64,000 nt of DNA from Collimonas sp. OK242 (GTDB lineage: Bacteria; Pseudomonadota; Gammaproteobacteria; Burkholderiales; Burkholderiaceae_D): contig NZ_FNOR01000022.1 of NCBI RefSeq assembly GCF_900107095.1, forward strand, positions 1 through 64,000, read 5' to 3'. The translations under genes and the position numbers were made by a program. Positions within the stretch are counted from its first letter, which is position 1, and each line of letters starts with the position of its first letter. A model generated the notes under the pieces. That model was not told the DNA's origin, made no database searches, and was given only the letters and a program-made list of their open reading frames with translations. Below are positions 45,205-54,293 of the stretch, piece after piece.

Positions 45205-46493
45205 GTCCGGCCCCGTTGCTGCGCATCCTCCCTGAGATTGAGGCGCCAGGCGCCAGCCACCATGGCGACCGATTCGTCGGCGTCGAGCAACACTGCACTC
45301 GTGTCGGTCACATGGCTTACTTCTCCAGCTGGCAGCAGCAGGCGGAAACTCAGGTCAGGCCGGGCATCATCGTCGGTGTCGTCGAGCCAGCGGCTGCGCA
45401 GCGGCTGGCGATCGTCCGGATGGACATGTGCCAGAACCTGGTCGAGATCGCTGAAGGCGGTGTTGCTTACGCCGAGCAATCCCTGCAGATCGCCGCTCCA
45501 GCACAGTTTTTTGCTGTGCGGGTCTATGTTGTAGACCAGTTGCTTGCTGGCCACCAGAGCTAGCTCAACGTCGTTTTTCCACTGCGCGGCATCTTCATGC
45601 AGTTGCTCGCGGGTCGTCTTGAGGGCGCTGATCAGCAGACAAAGCAGGGCGGCGACGGCAAGATAGAGCTGGGCTTCCAGCAGCGAATGTTTGGAATAGG
45701 TGTCCGCAAGGGCGGCAAACGGCCCTTCGCCCTGGACTGTGTTCAACAAGGCAAAAAAAGCCAGCATGGCGACGGCCAGCGAGCCGCCTCGGCCGCCCCA
45801 CAGCAGGGTCACAACTGCTGCGAAAAACAGCGGTACGTAAGTCAGCGCAAAATTGACGCCGGCAGAAAAATTGCTGATGCCATGACCGTCGAAGATGATA
45901 TAAGCAGTCGCTCCCAAGGCGACGAAGGCCGCCAGGCCGAGCAGAAAGTCGCTGCGATCCATGCCGCCCGAACGCATCGCGTGGAAGTGCGACCAGCCTG
46001 CCAGCATAGGTGTGACGATCAGTATGCCGACCAGGTCGGATGCGGCCCAGATGCGCGCAGTCGGCCAGAACGGCACCTGCTGCACCAGCAAGTACCAGGC
46101 TGCGCCGATGGCCGCGCTGATGGCGCTGCAGGCGACGCCCGCGATCAACAGGCCGCGCACGAAATGCAAGCCTTCCATCGGCAATCGGAGCATGCGCACC
46201 AGCGCCACCACGATGGCAGCGACGCCGATTTCGTCGAGCGCAAATAGTGCAACCCGTAGCAGATTGCGGTCTTCGATCCAGCCCAGAAGCAATTGCGCCA
46301 GCACGAAGCCGATAGCCACAGGCAGCCAGCGTGCGGTGCGGGTCAGCATGAATGCCGCCACGGTGACGCCGGCCGGCAGCCAGATATAGCCGGTCGCCGC
46401 AATCGGACCATTGAGCTGATGCGACATATAGCCGGTGGCCAGGTAGAGCAAACCCCACAGCAATGCTATGACAGATCGGTTGGTCAGTTTCAC
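45201..46493 (-). CDS. MASE1-PAS membrane sensor without output domain
   Basis: This protein of about 430 residues has an N-terminal MASE1 sensor with about eight membrane helices (GLLYLATGYMSHQLNGPIAATGYIWLPAGV; ASDLVGILIVTPMLAGWSHF). One PAS-like domain follows (LVYNIDPHSKKLCWSGDLQGLLGV ... VHPDDRQPLRSRWLDD). It then ends without a GGDEF, EAL or kinase domain. MASE1 usually precedes diguanylate cyclases or kinases. The start is set at GTG 46493, eight bases after AAGGA; the frame is open to 46643 but the upstream part looks non-coding. It is coupled to the downstream Cys-elbow hydrolase, which could be its effector. Confidence 0.78.
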   Translation of the reverse strand: MKLTNRSVIALLWGLLYLATGYMSHQLNGPIAATGYIWLPAGVTVAAFMLTRTARWLPVAIGFVLAQLLLGWIEDRNLLRVALFALDEIGVAAIVVALVRMLRLPMEGLHFVRGLLIAGVACSAISAAIGAAWYLLVQQVPFWPTARIWAASDLVGILIVTPMLAGWSHFHAMRSGGMDRSDFLLGLAAFVALGATAYIIFDGHGISNFSAGVNFALTYVPLFFAAVVTLLWGGRGGSLAVAMLAFFALLNTVQGEGPFAALADTYSKHSLLEAQLYLAVAALLCLLISALKTTREQLHEDAAQWKNDVELALVASKQLVYNIDPHSKKLCWSGDLQGLLGVSNTAFSDLDQVLAHVHPDDRQPLRSRWLDDTDDDARPDLSFRLLLPAGEVSHVTDTSAVLLDADESVAMVAGAWRLNLREDAQQRGRT

Positions 46494-46877
46494 ACTCAAT
46501 ATCCTTATGGCGTTGGCGCCCGCGTCATCCTGAAAGCGGTGATTATGGCGTCGCTCATTATATGGTGAATCTGGAAAGAATTTGGCTATCGGCAAGATTC
46601 GCGGCTTGCTTGCCGGCGTTCGCCGGTGATGGAGGCGAGCCAAGCCGGGCCGATGGCAGACGGGGCCTCGCTGCTTCTGGATTATTGCAATTTGCTGATA
46701 TCATGCATCGTGCTTAAGCCGAATGCGCCAGAAATGGCGAACCCGTGATGCCGGTACATTGTTTTCAACACTGTTATGGGTGTTAATCCTGATATCCACT
46801 GCGCATCCCGATTAACTCGGCAATGCTGGGAATTTTGCGGAGAGCTAGACCCCGGAAAGGGTCTAGTCTATGGTATA
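46494..46877. other. Gap between the MASE1-PAS gene and tRNA-Leu
   Basis: No gene is visible in these 384 bp. A hairpin, CTAGACCC (46845-46852) with GGGTCTAG (46859-46866) around a 6-base loop, lies 11 bases beyond the 3' end of the tRNA on its own strand. It probably ends or helps process that transcript, though no T-run follows. Confidence 0.5.
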
Positions 46878-46962
46878 TGGTGCCCACGGAGGGACTCGAA
46901 CCCCCACACCTTGCGGCACATGGACCTGAACCATGCGCGTCTACCAATTCCGCCACGTGGGC
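46878..46962 (-). tRNA. tRNA-Leu (anticodon CAG)
   Basis: On the minus strand the 85-base sequence begins GCCCACGTGGCGGAATTGG and ends with an encoded CCA. The acceptor stem GCCCACG pairs with CGTGGGC. The anticodon stem CATGG/CCATG encloses loop TTCAGGT, giving anticodon CAG. A long variable arm and GGTTCGAGTCC T-arm confirm a class II leucine tRNA. It reads CUG codons. Confidence 0.95.
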
Positions 46963-47107
46963 TTGAGAGAGCGAGATTATAAGCTAACCTGAAAATAAGT
47001 CAACTCCGCCATAACGATATGAAGATATAAATTGCTTGGTTAGGAGAATGTCTTAATCCTCCGTTACACTAAGCCTTGATGAATAACAACCTGTTGAAAA
47101 TAGCCTT

Positions 47108-49567
47108 TTGAGCCAATATTCCTACACCATCCCCAGCCGGGAGGAAATTCTCGGCCTTCTGCGCACCTCTTCCGAGGCGCAAAACGCCGCCGCTCTAGCC
47201 GCCGCGCTTAATGTCAAACCCGATGAAATGGATGGTTTGACGCGCCGCCTGAATGCCATGGAACGCGACGGACAAATCAAGCCCGACCGCAGCGGCATCT
47301 ACAAACTGACCAACTCGCCCGGCTTTATCGAGGGGCGCGTCAGTAGCCATCGCGACGGTTTCGGCTTCCTGATCCCGGACGAGGGCGGCGATGATGTTTT
47401 CCTGCCTGAAAAGGAAATGCAGAAAGTGCTGCATGGCGACCGGGTGCAGGCGCGTATCGTCGGCACCGACCGCCGCGGCCGCCCTGAGGGAACGATTGTC
47501 GAGGTGGTATCGCGCGCGAATACCCATGTGATCGGCCGTTTGCTCAATGAGAACGGGGTCTGGGTGATCGCTCCCGAAGACAAGCGTATCGGCCAGGACA
47601 TCATCCTGGCCGGTTCGCCGGGCAAGGCCAAGGCCGGGCAAGTAGTGAGCGTCCAGCTGACCGAGCAACCCTCGCGTTTTACCCAGCCGGTCGGCAAGAT
47701 TGTCGAAATCCTGGGTGACATTGACGATCCGGGCATGGAAATCGAAATTGCGGTGCGCAAATACGGCGTGCCGCATGAGTTTTCCGAGGCAGCCAAGAAA
47801 CTGGCTGCCAAGCTGCCGGGTGAAGTACGTGCCGCCGATCTGGCCGACCGCGTCGATTTGCGCGACGTGCCGCTGGTAACGATCGACGGCGAAGACGCCC
47901 GCGATTTCGACGATGCCGTCTATTGCGAACCGGTCAAGATCGGCCGCGCCAACGGTTACCGGCTGATTGTGGCGATTGCCGACGTCAGCCATTACGTCAA
48001 ACCTAACGATGCGCTGGATGTCGACGCGCTGGAACGCAGCACTTCGGTATATTTCCCGCGCCGTGTGATTCCGATGTTGCCGGAGAAACTATCCAATGGC
48101 CTGTGTTCGCTCAATCCCGACGTCGACCGCCTGACGTTGGTGTGCGATGCGGTGATCAGCGCCAAGGGCGAAATCAAGGCTTACCAGTTCTATCCCGCTG
48201 TGATTCATTCGGCGGCACGCCTGACGTACACCGAAGTGGCGGCCATCCTGGGCAATACCAAGGGCCCGGAAGCAGCCAAGCGTCCCGAGCTGGTGCCGCA
48301 TCTGCTGCATTTGTATGAAGTCTTTCATGCATTGCTGCAAGCACGCCATGCGCGCGGCGCTATCGATTTTGAAACCACCGAGACCTACATCGTCTGCAAT
48401 GCCGCCGGCAAGATAGAAAAAATCCTGCCGCGCACCCGCAACGATGCGCACCGGGTGATTGAAGAATGCATGCTGGCGGCCAACGTCTGCGCCGCCGACC
48501 TGATGGAGCGTCACAAGCATCCGGGCCTGTTCCGTATCCATGCGCAGCCGACCAAGGAAAAGCTGGCGATACTGCGCACCTTCCTGAAACAGGTCGGCCT
48601 GACGCTGGCTGGCGGCGATACGCCCTCGGCCTCCGATTATGCCGAGCTGATGCCGAAGATCAAGGCGCGGCCGGATGCCTTGCTGTTGCAAACCATGCTG
48701 CTGCGCTCCATGCAGCAGGCGGTCTACAACCCGGAAAATATCGGCCACTTCGGTTTATCGTATGAATCGTATGCGCATTTCACCAGCCCGATCCGGCGCT
48801 ATCCCGATTTGCTCACGCACCGGACCATCAAGGCCATCCTGCAAGGTAAGCGCTATGATCCCAGGGGCCTGGACACCAGCGCGCTGAACACCATGCTGTC
48901 GCCGGCCGGCCGCAAGAAACAGGCGGAAGACAAAGCGGCGGGCAAGAAGAAAAACGAAGGCAGCCTGGCCATCTGGGAAGCGCTCGGCGTGCACTGTTCC
49001 GCCAATGAGCGGCGCGCCGACGAGGCTTCGCGCGATGTCGAAGCGTGGCTCAAGTGTTATTTCATCCGCGACAAGCTGGGCGAAGAGTTCACCGGCGTGA
49101 TTTCCGGCGTCGCCACCTTCGGTATTTTTGTCCAGCTCGATGCCTTGTACATCGAAGGACTGGTGCATGTCACCGAGCTTGGCGCGGATTATTTCCAGTA
49201 CGACGAAGCGCGCCACGAATTGCGCGGCGAACGTACCGGCATCCGTTATCAGTTGACCGACCGGGTAACGGTGCAGGTGAGCCGGGTTGACCTGGATGCC
49301 CGCAAGATCGATCTGCGCCTGGTCAACGAGCCGGGTATCAAGACCGTACTCAAGAATGAAGCACGGCGTGCCGACAATGAGCAAGCGCGCAGCGCCAAAC
49401 CCGGGGCCAAAGCGGCGCCGCCCAAGAAAACCGGCGGCGTCACCACTGCGGCCAGGACCACCAGCCCGAGCAAGGTGAGCAAAGCCAAGAAGGCCAAGAC
49501 GGCAATCGTTCCTGAAAAGGCGCGTGCACCAAAGGCTTTTACGAAATCCAGTAAGCGTAAAAGATAG
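47108..49567 (+). CDS. rnr: Ribonuclease R
   Basis: This 819-residue 3'-5' exoribonuclease has an N-terminal winged-helix (YTIPSREEILGLLRTSSEAQN) and cold-shock domains (ISSHRDGFGFLIPDEGGDDVF-like). The RNB catalytic domain has TIDGEDARDFDDAVYCE (metal-binding Asp residues, about 258-275). An S1 domain (FTGVISGVATFGIFVQLDALYIEGLVHV) and a Lys/Ala-rich basic tail ending KSSKRKR follow. It degrades structured RNA and rRNA fragments. No ATG exists near the start; TTG at 47108 is the only suitable initiator after the in-frame TAA at 47084. rlmB follows 55 bp later, a common pairing. Confidence 0.96.
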   Translation: MSQYSYTIPSREEILGLLRTSSEAQNAAALAAALNVKPDEMDGLTRRLNAMERDGQIKPDRSGIYKLTNSPGFIEGRVSSHRDGFGFLIPDEGGDDVFLPEKEMQKVLHGDRVQARIVGTDRRGRPEGTIVEVVSRANTHVIGRLLNENGVWVIAPEDKRIGQDIILAGSPGKAKAGQVVSVQLTEQPSRFTQPVGKIVEILGDIDDPGMEIEIAVRKYGVPHEFSEAAKKLAAKLPGEVRAADLADRVDLRDVPLVTIDGEDARDFDDAVYCEPVKIGRANGYRLIVAIADVSHYVKPNDALDVDALERSTSVYFPRRVIPMLPEKLSNGLCSLNPDVDRLTLVCDAVISAKGEIKAYQFYPAVIHSAARLTYTEVAAILGNTKGPEAAKRPELVPHLLHLYEVFHALLQARHARGAIDFETTETYIVCNAAGKIEKILPRTRNDAHRVIEECMLAANVCAADLMERHKHPGLFRIHAQPTKEKLAILRTFLKQVGLTLAGGDTPSASDYAELMPKIKARPDALLLQTMLLRSMQQAVYNPENIGHFGLSYESYAHFTSPIRRYPDLLTHRTIKAILQGKRYDPRGLDTSALNTMLSPAGRKKQAEDKAAGKKKNEGSLAIWEALGVHCSANERRADEASRDVEAWLKCYFIRDKLGEEFTGVISGVATFGIFVQLDALYIEGLVHVTELGADYFQYDEARHELRGERTGIRYQLTDRVTVQVSRVDLDARKIDLRLVNEPGIKTVLKNEARRADNEQARSAKPGAKAAPPKKTGGVTTAARTTSPSKVSKAKKAKTAIVPEKARAPKAFTKSSKRKR

Positions 49568-49622
49568 TCTTGTAAAAGATGGACCTTGTAATAGATAGAA
49601 GATAGACCCTGATAGATAGAAT

Positions 49623-50366
49623 ATGAAAAGTAAAATGATTTTCGGCTTTCACGCCGTCACCGCGCGTTTGCGTCACGAAGCATCGTCGGTGGAAGAGATT
49701 TATGTGGACGCCGGGCGCGTCGATCGCCGCATGCAAGAACTGCTGAATGCCGCCAAAGCGGTTGGCGTACGTGTGATCCCGGTGGACGATGCGCGTTTGT
49801 CGAATATCGTCGGCACGCGCCGCCATCAAGGCGTGGTAGCAAAAGCCGGCGAGTTGTCGCTGGCGCGTAACCTGGACGAATTGCTGGACGCGATTGTCGG
49901 TCCGCCCTTGTTGCTGGTTCTCGATGGCATCACCGATCCGCACAACCTGGGCGCCTGCCTGCGGGTGGCAGACGGCGCCGGCGCGCATGCCGTGATTGCA
50001 CCGAAAGACCGCGCGGTCGGCTTGAATGCCACCGCCGCCAAGGTCGCCAGCGGCGCTGCGGAAACCGTCCCCTACATTACCGTGACCAATCTGGCGCGTA
50101 CCTTGCGCGAGCTGAAAGAACGCGAAATCTGGCTGATCGGCACCAGCGAAGACGGTGAGAAAGGCTTGTATGAAGCCGATTTTTCCGGCCCTGCAGCCCT
50201 GGTCATGGGTTCCGAAGGCGAAGGCATGCGCCGCCTCACGCGCGAAACCTGCGATGTGCTGGTCAACGTGCCGATGTTCGGCTCAGTCGAAAGCCTGAAT
50301 GTGTCGGTAGCGTCCGGCGTCTGCCTGTATGAAGCCCGCCGTCAACGCATGGTAAAGGGTTGTTGA
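49623..50366 (+). CDS. rlmB: 23S rRNA (guanosine-2'-O-)-methyltransferase RlmB
   Basis: This 247-residue SPOUT-family enzyme methylates the 2'-O of G2251 (E. coli numbering) in 23S rRNA. Its N-terminal L30e-like domain ([22 protein letters not shown]) is followed by the trefoil-knot domain: [39 protein letters not shown] and [22 protein letters not shown] are the three SPOUT motifs with the catalytic Arg in [12 protein letters not shown]. It lies downstream of rnr, as in many proteobacteria. Confidence 0.96.
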   Translation: MKSKMIFGFHAVTARLRHEASSVEEIYVDAGRVDRRMQELLNAAKAVGVRVIPVDDARLSNIVGTRRHQGVVAKAGELSLARNLDELLDAIVGPPLLLVLDGITDPHNLGACLRVADGAGAHAVIAPKDRAVGLNATAAKVASGAAETVPYITVTNLARTLRELKEREIWLIGTSEDGEKGLYEADFSGPAALVMGSEGEGMRRLTRETCDVLVNVPMFGSVESLNVSVASGVCLYEARRQRMVKGC

Positions 50367-50384
50367 TTGCATTCCGCCTTACCC

Positions 50385-50435
50385 ATTCTGAATCTCGCCG
50401 CCGGTTTGCCATGAATCGCGGCAATTCAGAATTTT
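50385..50435 (+). terminator. Candidate intrinsic terminator after rlmB
   Basis: ATTCTGAAT (50385-50393) pairs with ATTCAGAAT (50424-50432). Inside it GCCGC (50397-50401) pairs with GCGGC (50418-50422), with a small bulge. TTTT runs from 50432. It lies 18 bp after the rlmB stop and before cysE, so it probably separates these units. Confidence 0.55.
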
Positions 50436-50549
50436 CCCGTCCAGTCTGAGACCGGCTTGCCGGTCGCCCGAACCGCCGGACTTTCGCCGCAAAAGACGGC
50501 GGGCGTAATTTGGAATACCATTACGCCTCCGCATTCATCCGACATTCCT

Positions 50550-51299
50550 ATGTTCAGCCGCATTCGTGAAGACATTGCCAACATCATGGCGCGTGACCCC
50601 GCCGCTCGCACCCAGTGGGAAGTACTGACCTGCTACCCGGGCTTGCATGCCATCATCCTGCATCGCTGGGCGCATCATTGCTGGCATAACGGCTTCAAAT
50701 GGCCGGGACGTTTTATTTCGCAGATTGCCCGTACTTTGACCGGCATCGAAATCCATCCCGGCGCAACCATAGGCCGGCGCGTGTTCATCGATCACGGTTT
50801 TGGCGTGGTGATCGGCGAGACCGCCGAAGTCGGCGATGATTGCACCATTTACCAAGGCGTAACTCTGGGCGGGACCTCCCTGAACAAGGGCGCCAAACGC
50901 CATCCAACCCTGGCGCGCGGGGCGATCATCGGCGCCGGCGCCAAGGTGCTGGGCGGCTTCACTGTCGGCGAGGGCGCCAAGATCGGTTCCAATGCGGTAG
51001 TGGTCAAGGAAGTGCCGCCGGGAGCGACTGCGGTAGGTAATCCGGCGCGCATCGTCTTGAAAGAAAGCAACAGCGGCAAGGATGAAGCTGCGGCCCGCAT
51101 GTTTGCCGCCTATGGCGTCACGCCCAACGGCGATGATCCTCTGTCCAAGGCTTTGCATGGCTTGATCGACAACGCCGCAGCGCAAGAACATCAGATTGAC
51201 CGCATCATTGCATTGTTGAAGAAGTCGGGTATCGCGTGCGAGAGCTTGCCCGAGCTCGAGAAATTCGACCCGGATCAGCTGAATAAGCTGGTTGAATAA
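50550..51299 (+). CDS. cysE: Serine O-acetyltransferase
   Basis: This 249-residue enzyme acetylates L-serine to O-acetylserine, the first step of cysteine synthesis. The N-terminal helical part ([32 protein letters not shown]) is followed by the left-handed beta-helix of hexapeptide repeats: [30 protein letters not shown] and [19 protein letters not shown], with active-site His residues. It is longer than the short plant-type form by a C-terminal tail. The start at 50550 is used because homologues begin MFSRIRED; the frame is open 31 codons earlier. Confidence 0.94.
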   Translation: MFSRIREDIANIMARDPAARTQWEVLTCYPGLHAIILHRWAHHCWHNGFKWPGRFISQIARTLTGIEIHPGATIGRRVFIDHGFGVVIGETAEVGDDCTIYQGVTLGGTSLNKGAKRHPTLARGAIIGAGAKVLGGFTVGEGAKIGSNAVVVKEVPPGATAVGNPARIVLKESNSGKDEAAARMFAAYGVTPNGDDPLSKALHGLIDNAAAQEHQIDRIIALLKKSGIACESLPELEKFDPDQLNKLVE

Positions 51300-51329
51300 G
51301 CTGGTGGCGGTGTGTCAGGAGAAAGTGCG

Positions 51330-52064
51330 ATGAATCAAGAAGTAGATGGTATTGCGGCCGCTGGCAGTGATGGCGAGCCGGCAGCGGATTCGGCCCGCGC
51401 CGATGAATTTCTCGATCAGTTCGAAATTCGTGTGCTGGCGGTGCTTGCAGAAAAGGAAGCGCTGACGCCGGATAATTATCCCTTGTCCCTGAATACCCTG
51501 ACCAATGGCTGCAACCAGCTGTCCAGTCGCGATCCGGTGATGGCGATCGCCGAGTCGACCGTGCTGGATGTCCTGCAGCGCCTGATGCGGCGCAAGCTGG
51601 TGGTGGAGGTGAACCAGGCCAGCGCCCGGGTAGCCAAATACGAACACCGGATGCGCGTCAAATGGCTGCTGGAGCAAGACAAGCTGGCGGTATTGACCAC
51701 CTTGATGCTGCGCGGGATTCAGACCGCGGGAGAGTTGCGTAGCCGCAGCGGCAGGCTGCATGAGTTCACCTCTGTCGGCGAAGTTGAAGCGGCCTTGCAA
51801 TTCCTGGTCGATAAGTATCCGCCATTGGTGGCGCGCCTGGCGAAAGCGCCCGGCACCAAGGAGTCGCGCTACGCCCATTTGCTGGCTGGCGAGGAGATAT
51901 TGGAGCAGCAGGCAATGGCCGATGCGATGACCGGCAGCGCTTCAGTGGTGAAAAGCGGAAGCCAGGACCGGATCGCCCAGCTTGAAGAGGAAGTGCTTAG
52001 CCTGCGGCGGCAAATGGATGATTTGTCGGCGCAGTTTGCCGAGTTCAAGCGACAGTTCGACTAA
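51330..52064 (+). CDS. YceH/DUF480-family protein
   Basis: This 244-residue protein of the YceH (UPF0502/DUF480) family has two winged-helix folds. It shows RVLAVLAEKEALTPDNYPLSLNTLTNGCNQLSSR, then LMLRGIQTAGELRSRSGRLHEF and KYPPLVARLAKAPGTKESRY, all characteristic. A C-terminal coiled-coil (LEEEVLSLRRQMDDLSAQFAEFKRQF) is present. The wHTH folds suggest nucleic acid or protein binding, but function is not established. ATG 51330 is preferred, seven bases after AGGAGA; a GTG at 51312 is in frame. Confidence 0.88.
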   Translation: MNQEVDGIAAAGSDGEPAADSARADEFLDQFEIRVLAVLAEKEALTPDNYPLSLNTLTNGCNQLSSRDPVMAIAESTVLDVLQRLMRRKLVVEVNQASARVAKYEHRMRVKWLLEQDKLAVLTTLMLRGIQTAGELRSRSGRLHEFTSVGEVEAALQFLVDKYPPLVARLAKAPGTKESRYAHLLAGEEILEQQAMADAMTGSASVVKSGSQDRIAQLEEEVLSLRRQMDDLSAQFAEFKRQFD

Positions 52065-52080
52065 TTGCTCGACCTGCGGT

Positions 52081-52872
52081 TCAATCTGCGAGTTCCTGGC
52101 CGTCGTGGCCAAAGCGCCGAATCGCGCCATCCGCGTCAATCGCAATCCAGCCGCCTCTTTGCGCCTTGACGTCATACTCCCAATCCGGCAACACGTAGCG
52201 CGTACGGGCGGTCGCGCCGTCACCGGAGTGGTGGCGTGCCGGCCTGTGGGTGTGGCCGTGAATCAGGGTGGTGGTAGCGGTAGTGTCAAACAAGGCGGTC
52301 ACCGCCGCCGGATTGACGTCCATGATTTCCATGGATTTGTGACGCTGTTCTTCCTGGCTTTCCTTGCGTACGCCGGCAATGATTGCCTTGCGCTGCGCCA
52401 GCGGCAGCGCCAGAAATTGCGCCTGCCATTGCGGCTGGCGTACCTGCGCGCGAAACTCCATGTAGGCAAGATCGTCGGTACATTGCGCATCGCCGTGTGC
52501 GATGGCCAGACGGCGGCCCCCCACGGTGATCACCGACGGGTCAGGCAGCATGGTCAGGCCGGCCGCTTGCGCGAAGCCTTCGCCGGCCAGGAAATCGCGA
52601 TTGCCGGCGATCCAGAAAACTTGTACGCCGCTCTCGCTGACTTGCCGGATCGCCTCGGCAATTTCACGGTTATACGGCGTTTCCAGATCGTCGTCGCCAG
52701 CCCAGTACTCGAACAAGTCGCCCAGCAGATACAGTTGCTGCACCCGCCTTGCCTGTTCCCGCAGAAAATCCAGGAAGGCTTGCGTAGTGCGCGGGTGCGC
52801 GGGCTGCAAATGCAGGTCGGAAATAAACAGCGCAACGGCGGCGCCGGGCTGGTTCGAGACTGAAGCTGTCAT
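52081..52872 (-). CDS. lpxH: UDP-2,3-diacylglucosamine diphosphatase
   Basis: This 263-residue metallophosphoesterase cleaves UDP-2,3-diacylglucosamine to lipid X and UMP in lipid A synthesis. Metal-site motifs are LFISDLHLQP (DxH), LYLLGDLFEYWAGDD (GDxFExWxGDD, specific to LpxH), WIAGNRDFLAG (GNRDF), AIAHGDAQCTDD and LIHGHTHRPARH. It acts peripherally at the inner membrane. It lies 45 bp downstream of ppiB on the same strand, probably one operon with the two cyclophilins. Confidence 0.96.
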   Translation of the reverse strand: MTASVSNQPGAAVALFISDLHLQPAHPRTTQAFLDFLREQARRVQQLYLLGDLFEYWAGDDDLETPYNREIAEAIRQVSESGVQVFWIAGNRDFLAGEGFAQAAGLTMLPDPSVITVGGRRLAIAHGDAQCTDDLAYMEFRAQVRQPQWQAQFLALPLAQRKAIIAGVRKESQEEQRHKSMEIMDVNPAAVTALFDTTATTTLIHGHTHRPARHHSGDGATARTRYVLPDWEYDVKAQRGGWIAIDADGAIRRFGHDGQELAD

Positions 52873-52917
52873 AGGATGCGCTAAAAGCAGGAGCTGAAAG
52901 AAGGAGCCAAACCCGGA

Positions 52918-53409
52918 TTAAGCGACTACTTCGGCTTTTTCGATGATGACGTCATCCACCGGCACGTCGGCAAACATGCCGGTACGCGTGGTTTTTACGT
53001 TTTCGATCTGGTCGACGATATCGGTGCCTTCAACCACTTTGCCGAATACGCAGTAGCCCCAGCCGTCCTGGCCCGGATAGTCGAGGAAGCTATTGTTCTT
53101 GACGTTGATGAAAAATTGTGCGGACGCTGAGTGCGGCGCCGAAGTACGGGCCATCGCCAGTGTGTACGGCTCGTTCTTGAGGCCGTTCTTGGCTTCGTTT
53201 TCGACCGGATCGTTGGTCGGCTTTTGCTTCATGCCAGGTTCGAAGCCGCCGCCTTGGACCATGAAGCCAGGGATTACGCGGTGGAAAATAGTGCCGTTAT
53301 AGTGGCCCGCATTGACATATGCCAGGAAATTTTCCACGCTCTTCGGCGCTTTTTCAGCGTCGAGTTCGATTTTGATCTTGCCGTGGTTGGTGGTGAGAAG
53401 GACAGCCAT
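52918..53409 (-). CDS. ppiB: Cytoplasmic peptidyl-prolyl cis-trans isomerase (cyclophilin B)
   Basis: This 163-residue cyclophilin lacks a signal peptide. Catalytic and binding motifs are [20 protein letters not shown] (catalytic Arg in FHRVI), MARTSAPHSASAQFFINV and WGYCVFGKVVEGTDIVDQI. It accelerates proline isomerisation during folding in the cytosol. It is 54 bp downstream of ppiA, with which it shares long stretches of identity, so the pair arose by tandem duplication. Confidence 0.95.
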   Translation of the reverse strand: MAVLLTTNHGKIKIELDAEKAPKSVENFLAYVNAGHYNGTIFHRVIPGFMVQGGGFEPGMKQKPTNDPVENEAKNGLKNEPYTLAMARTSAPHSASAQFFINVKNNSFLDYPGQDGWGYCVFGKVVEGTDIVDQIENVKTTRTGMFADVPVDDVIIEKAEVVA

Positions 53410-53463
53410 GGTATTTCCTATGAGATTGATGGAAGTTGAAAAATGGAGAAGTAAAAATCCGGT

Positions 53464-54066
53464 TTATTTGGTCACTGTAGCCGATTCGATGATAACCGGC
53501 GTAGTCGGCACGTCTTGATAAGCAGTCTTCACCTTCTTGATCTTGTCGACAACGTCAGTGCCCTTGATGACCTTGCCGAATACCGCGTAACCCCAGCCGT
53601 CGCGGCCTGGGTAGTTGAGGAATTCATTGTCGTTGACATTAATGAAAAATTGCGCGCCGGCCGACTGCGGGTCCGCGGTGCGCGCCATGGCAACACTGTA
53701 TGGCACGTTCTTGAGGCCGTTCTTGGCTTCGTTTTCCACCTTGCTTGGCGCCGGCTTCTCGCGCATGTCCTTGGTCATGCCGCCGCCCTGGATCATGAAA
53801 TTGTCGATGACGCGATGGAAAATGGTGCCGTTATAGTGGCCGCTGTTCACATAGCTCAAAAAATTCTTGACAGTCTTTGGCGCTTTTTCCGGATTCAGCT
53901 CGATGACGATGTCGCCCATATTGGTTTTCAACAAAACATGCGGCTGGTCGGCAGCGCCGGCAAACGATGGATTGCCTATGAGGCAAGCCGCTGCAAGTGT
54001 TGATGCAAGCGCCATTGCAAAGCTGCGGCGCGGCAAACGAAAAGTCAAGCGAAGAGGTGTTGGCAT
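53464..54066 (-). CDS. ppiA: Periplasmic peptidyl-prolyl cis-trans isomerase (cyclophilin A)
   Basis: This 200-residue cyclophilin has an N-terminal export signal ([24 protein letters not shown]). The domain shows [40 protein letters not shown] and [19 protein letters not shown]. It helps fold exported proteins. ATG 54066 follows AAGGA; a TTG just before it (54069) is less likely. It heads the ppiA-ppiB-lpxH unit and is divergent from cysS. Confidence 0.94.
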   Translation of the reverse strand: MPTPLRLTFRLPRRSFAMALASTLAAACLIGNPSFAGAADQPHVLLKTNMGDIVIELNPEKAPKTVKNFLSYVNSGHYNGTIFHRVIDNFMIQGGGMTKDMREKPAPSKVENEAKNGLKNVPYSVAMARTADPQSAGAQFFINVNDNEFLNYPGRDGWGYAVFGKVIKGTDVVDKIKKVKTAYQDVPTTPVIIESATVTK

Positions 54067-54293
54067 CAAAGTTCCTTCTTGTAAGTGGTACCGTTTTCGT
54101 ATCTCATGTGCTGCATTTTCGGATTTCAGTAATGATATACTGCGGCGAAAAGCAACATTTTATCAAACTAAGCACTGCAAAAGAGTTTTGGCTATTCAGT
54201 TGTACCGATGTCTCGCACGGTAAGCGTGCAGGCGGATGGAGCGGCGTGCAATATTTCTGTGCTTTATTTCTGTGCCCTAAGCCGTAACTTCCC

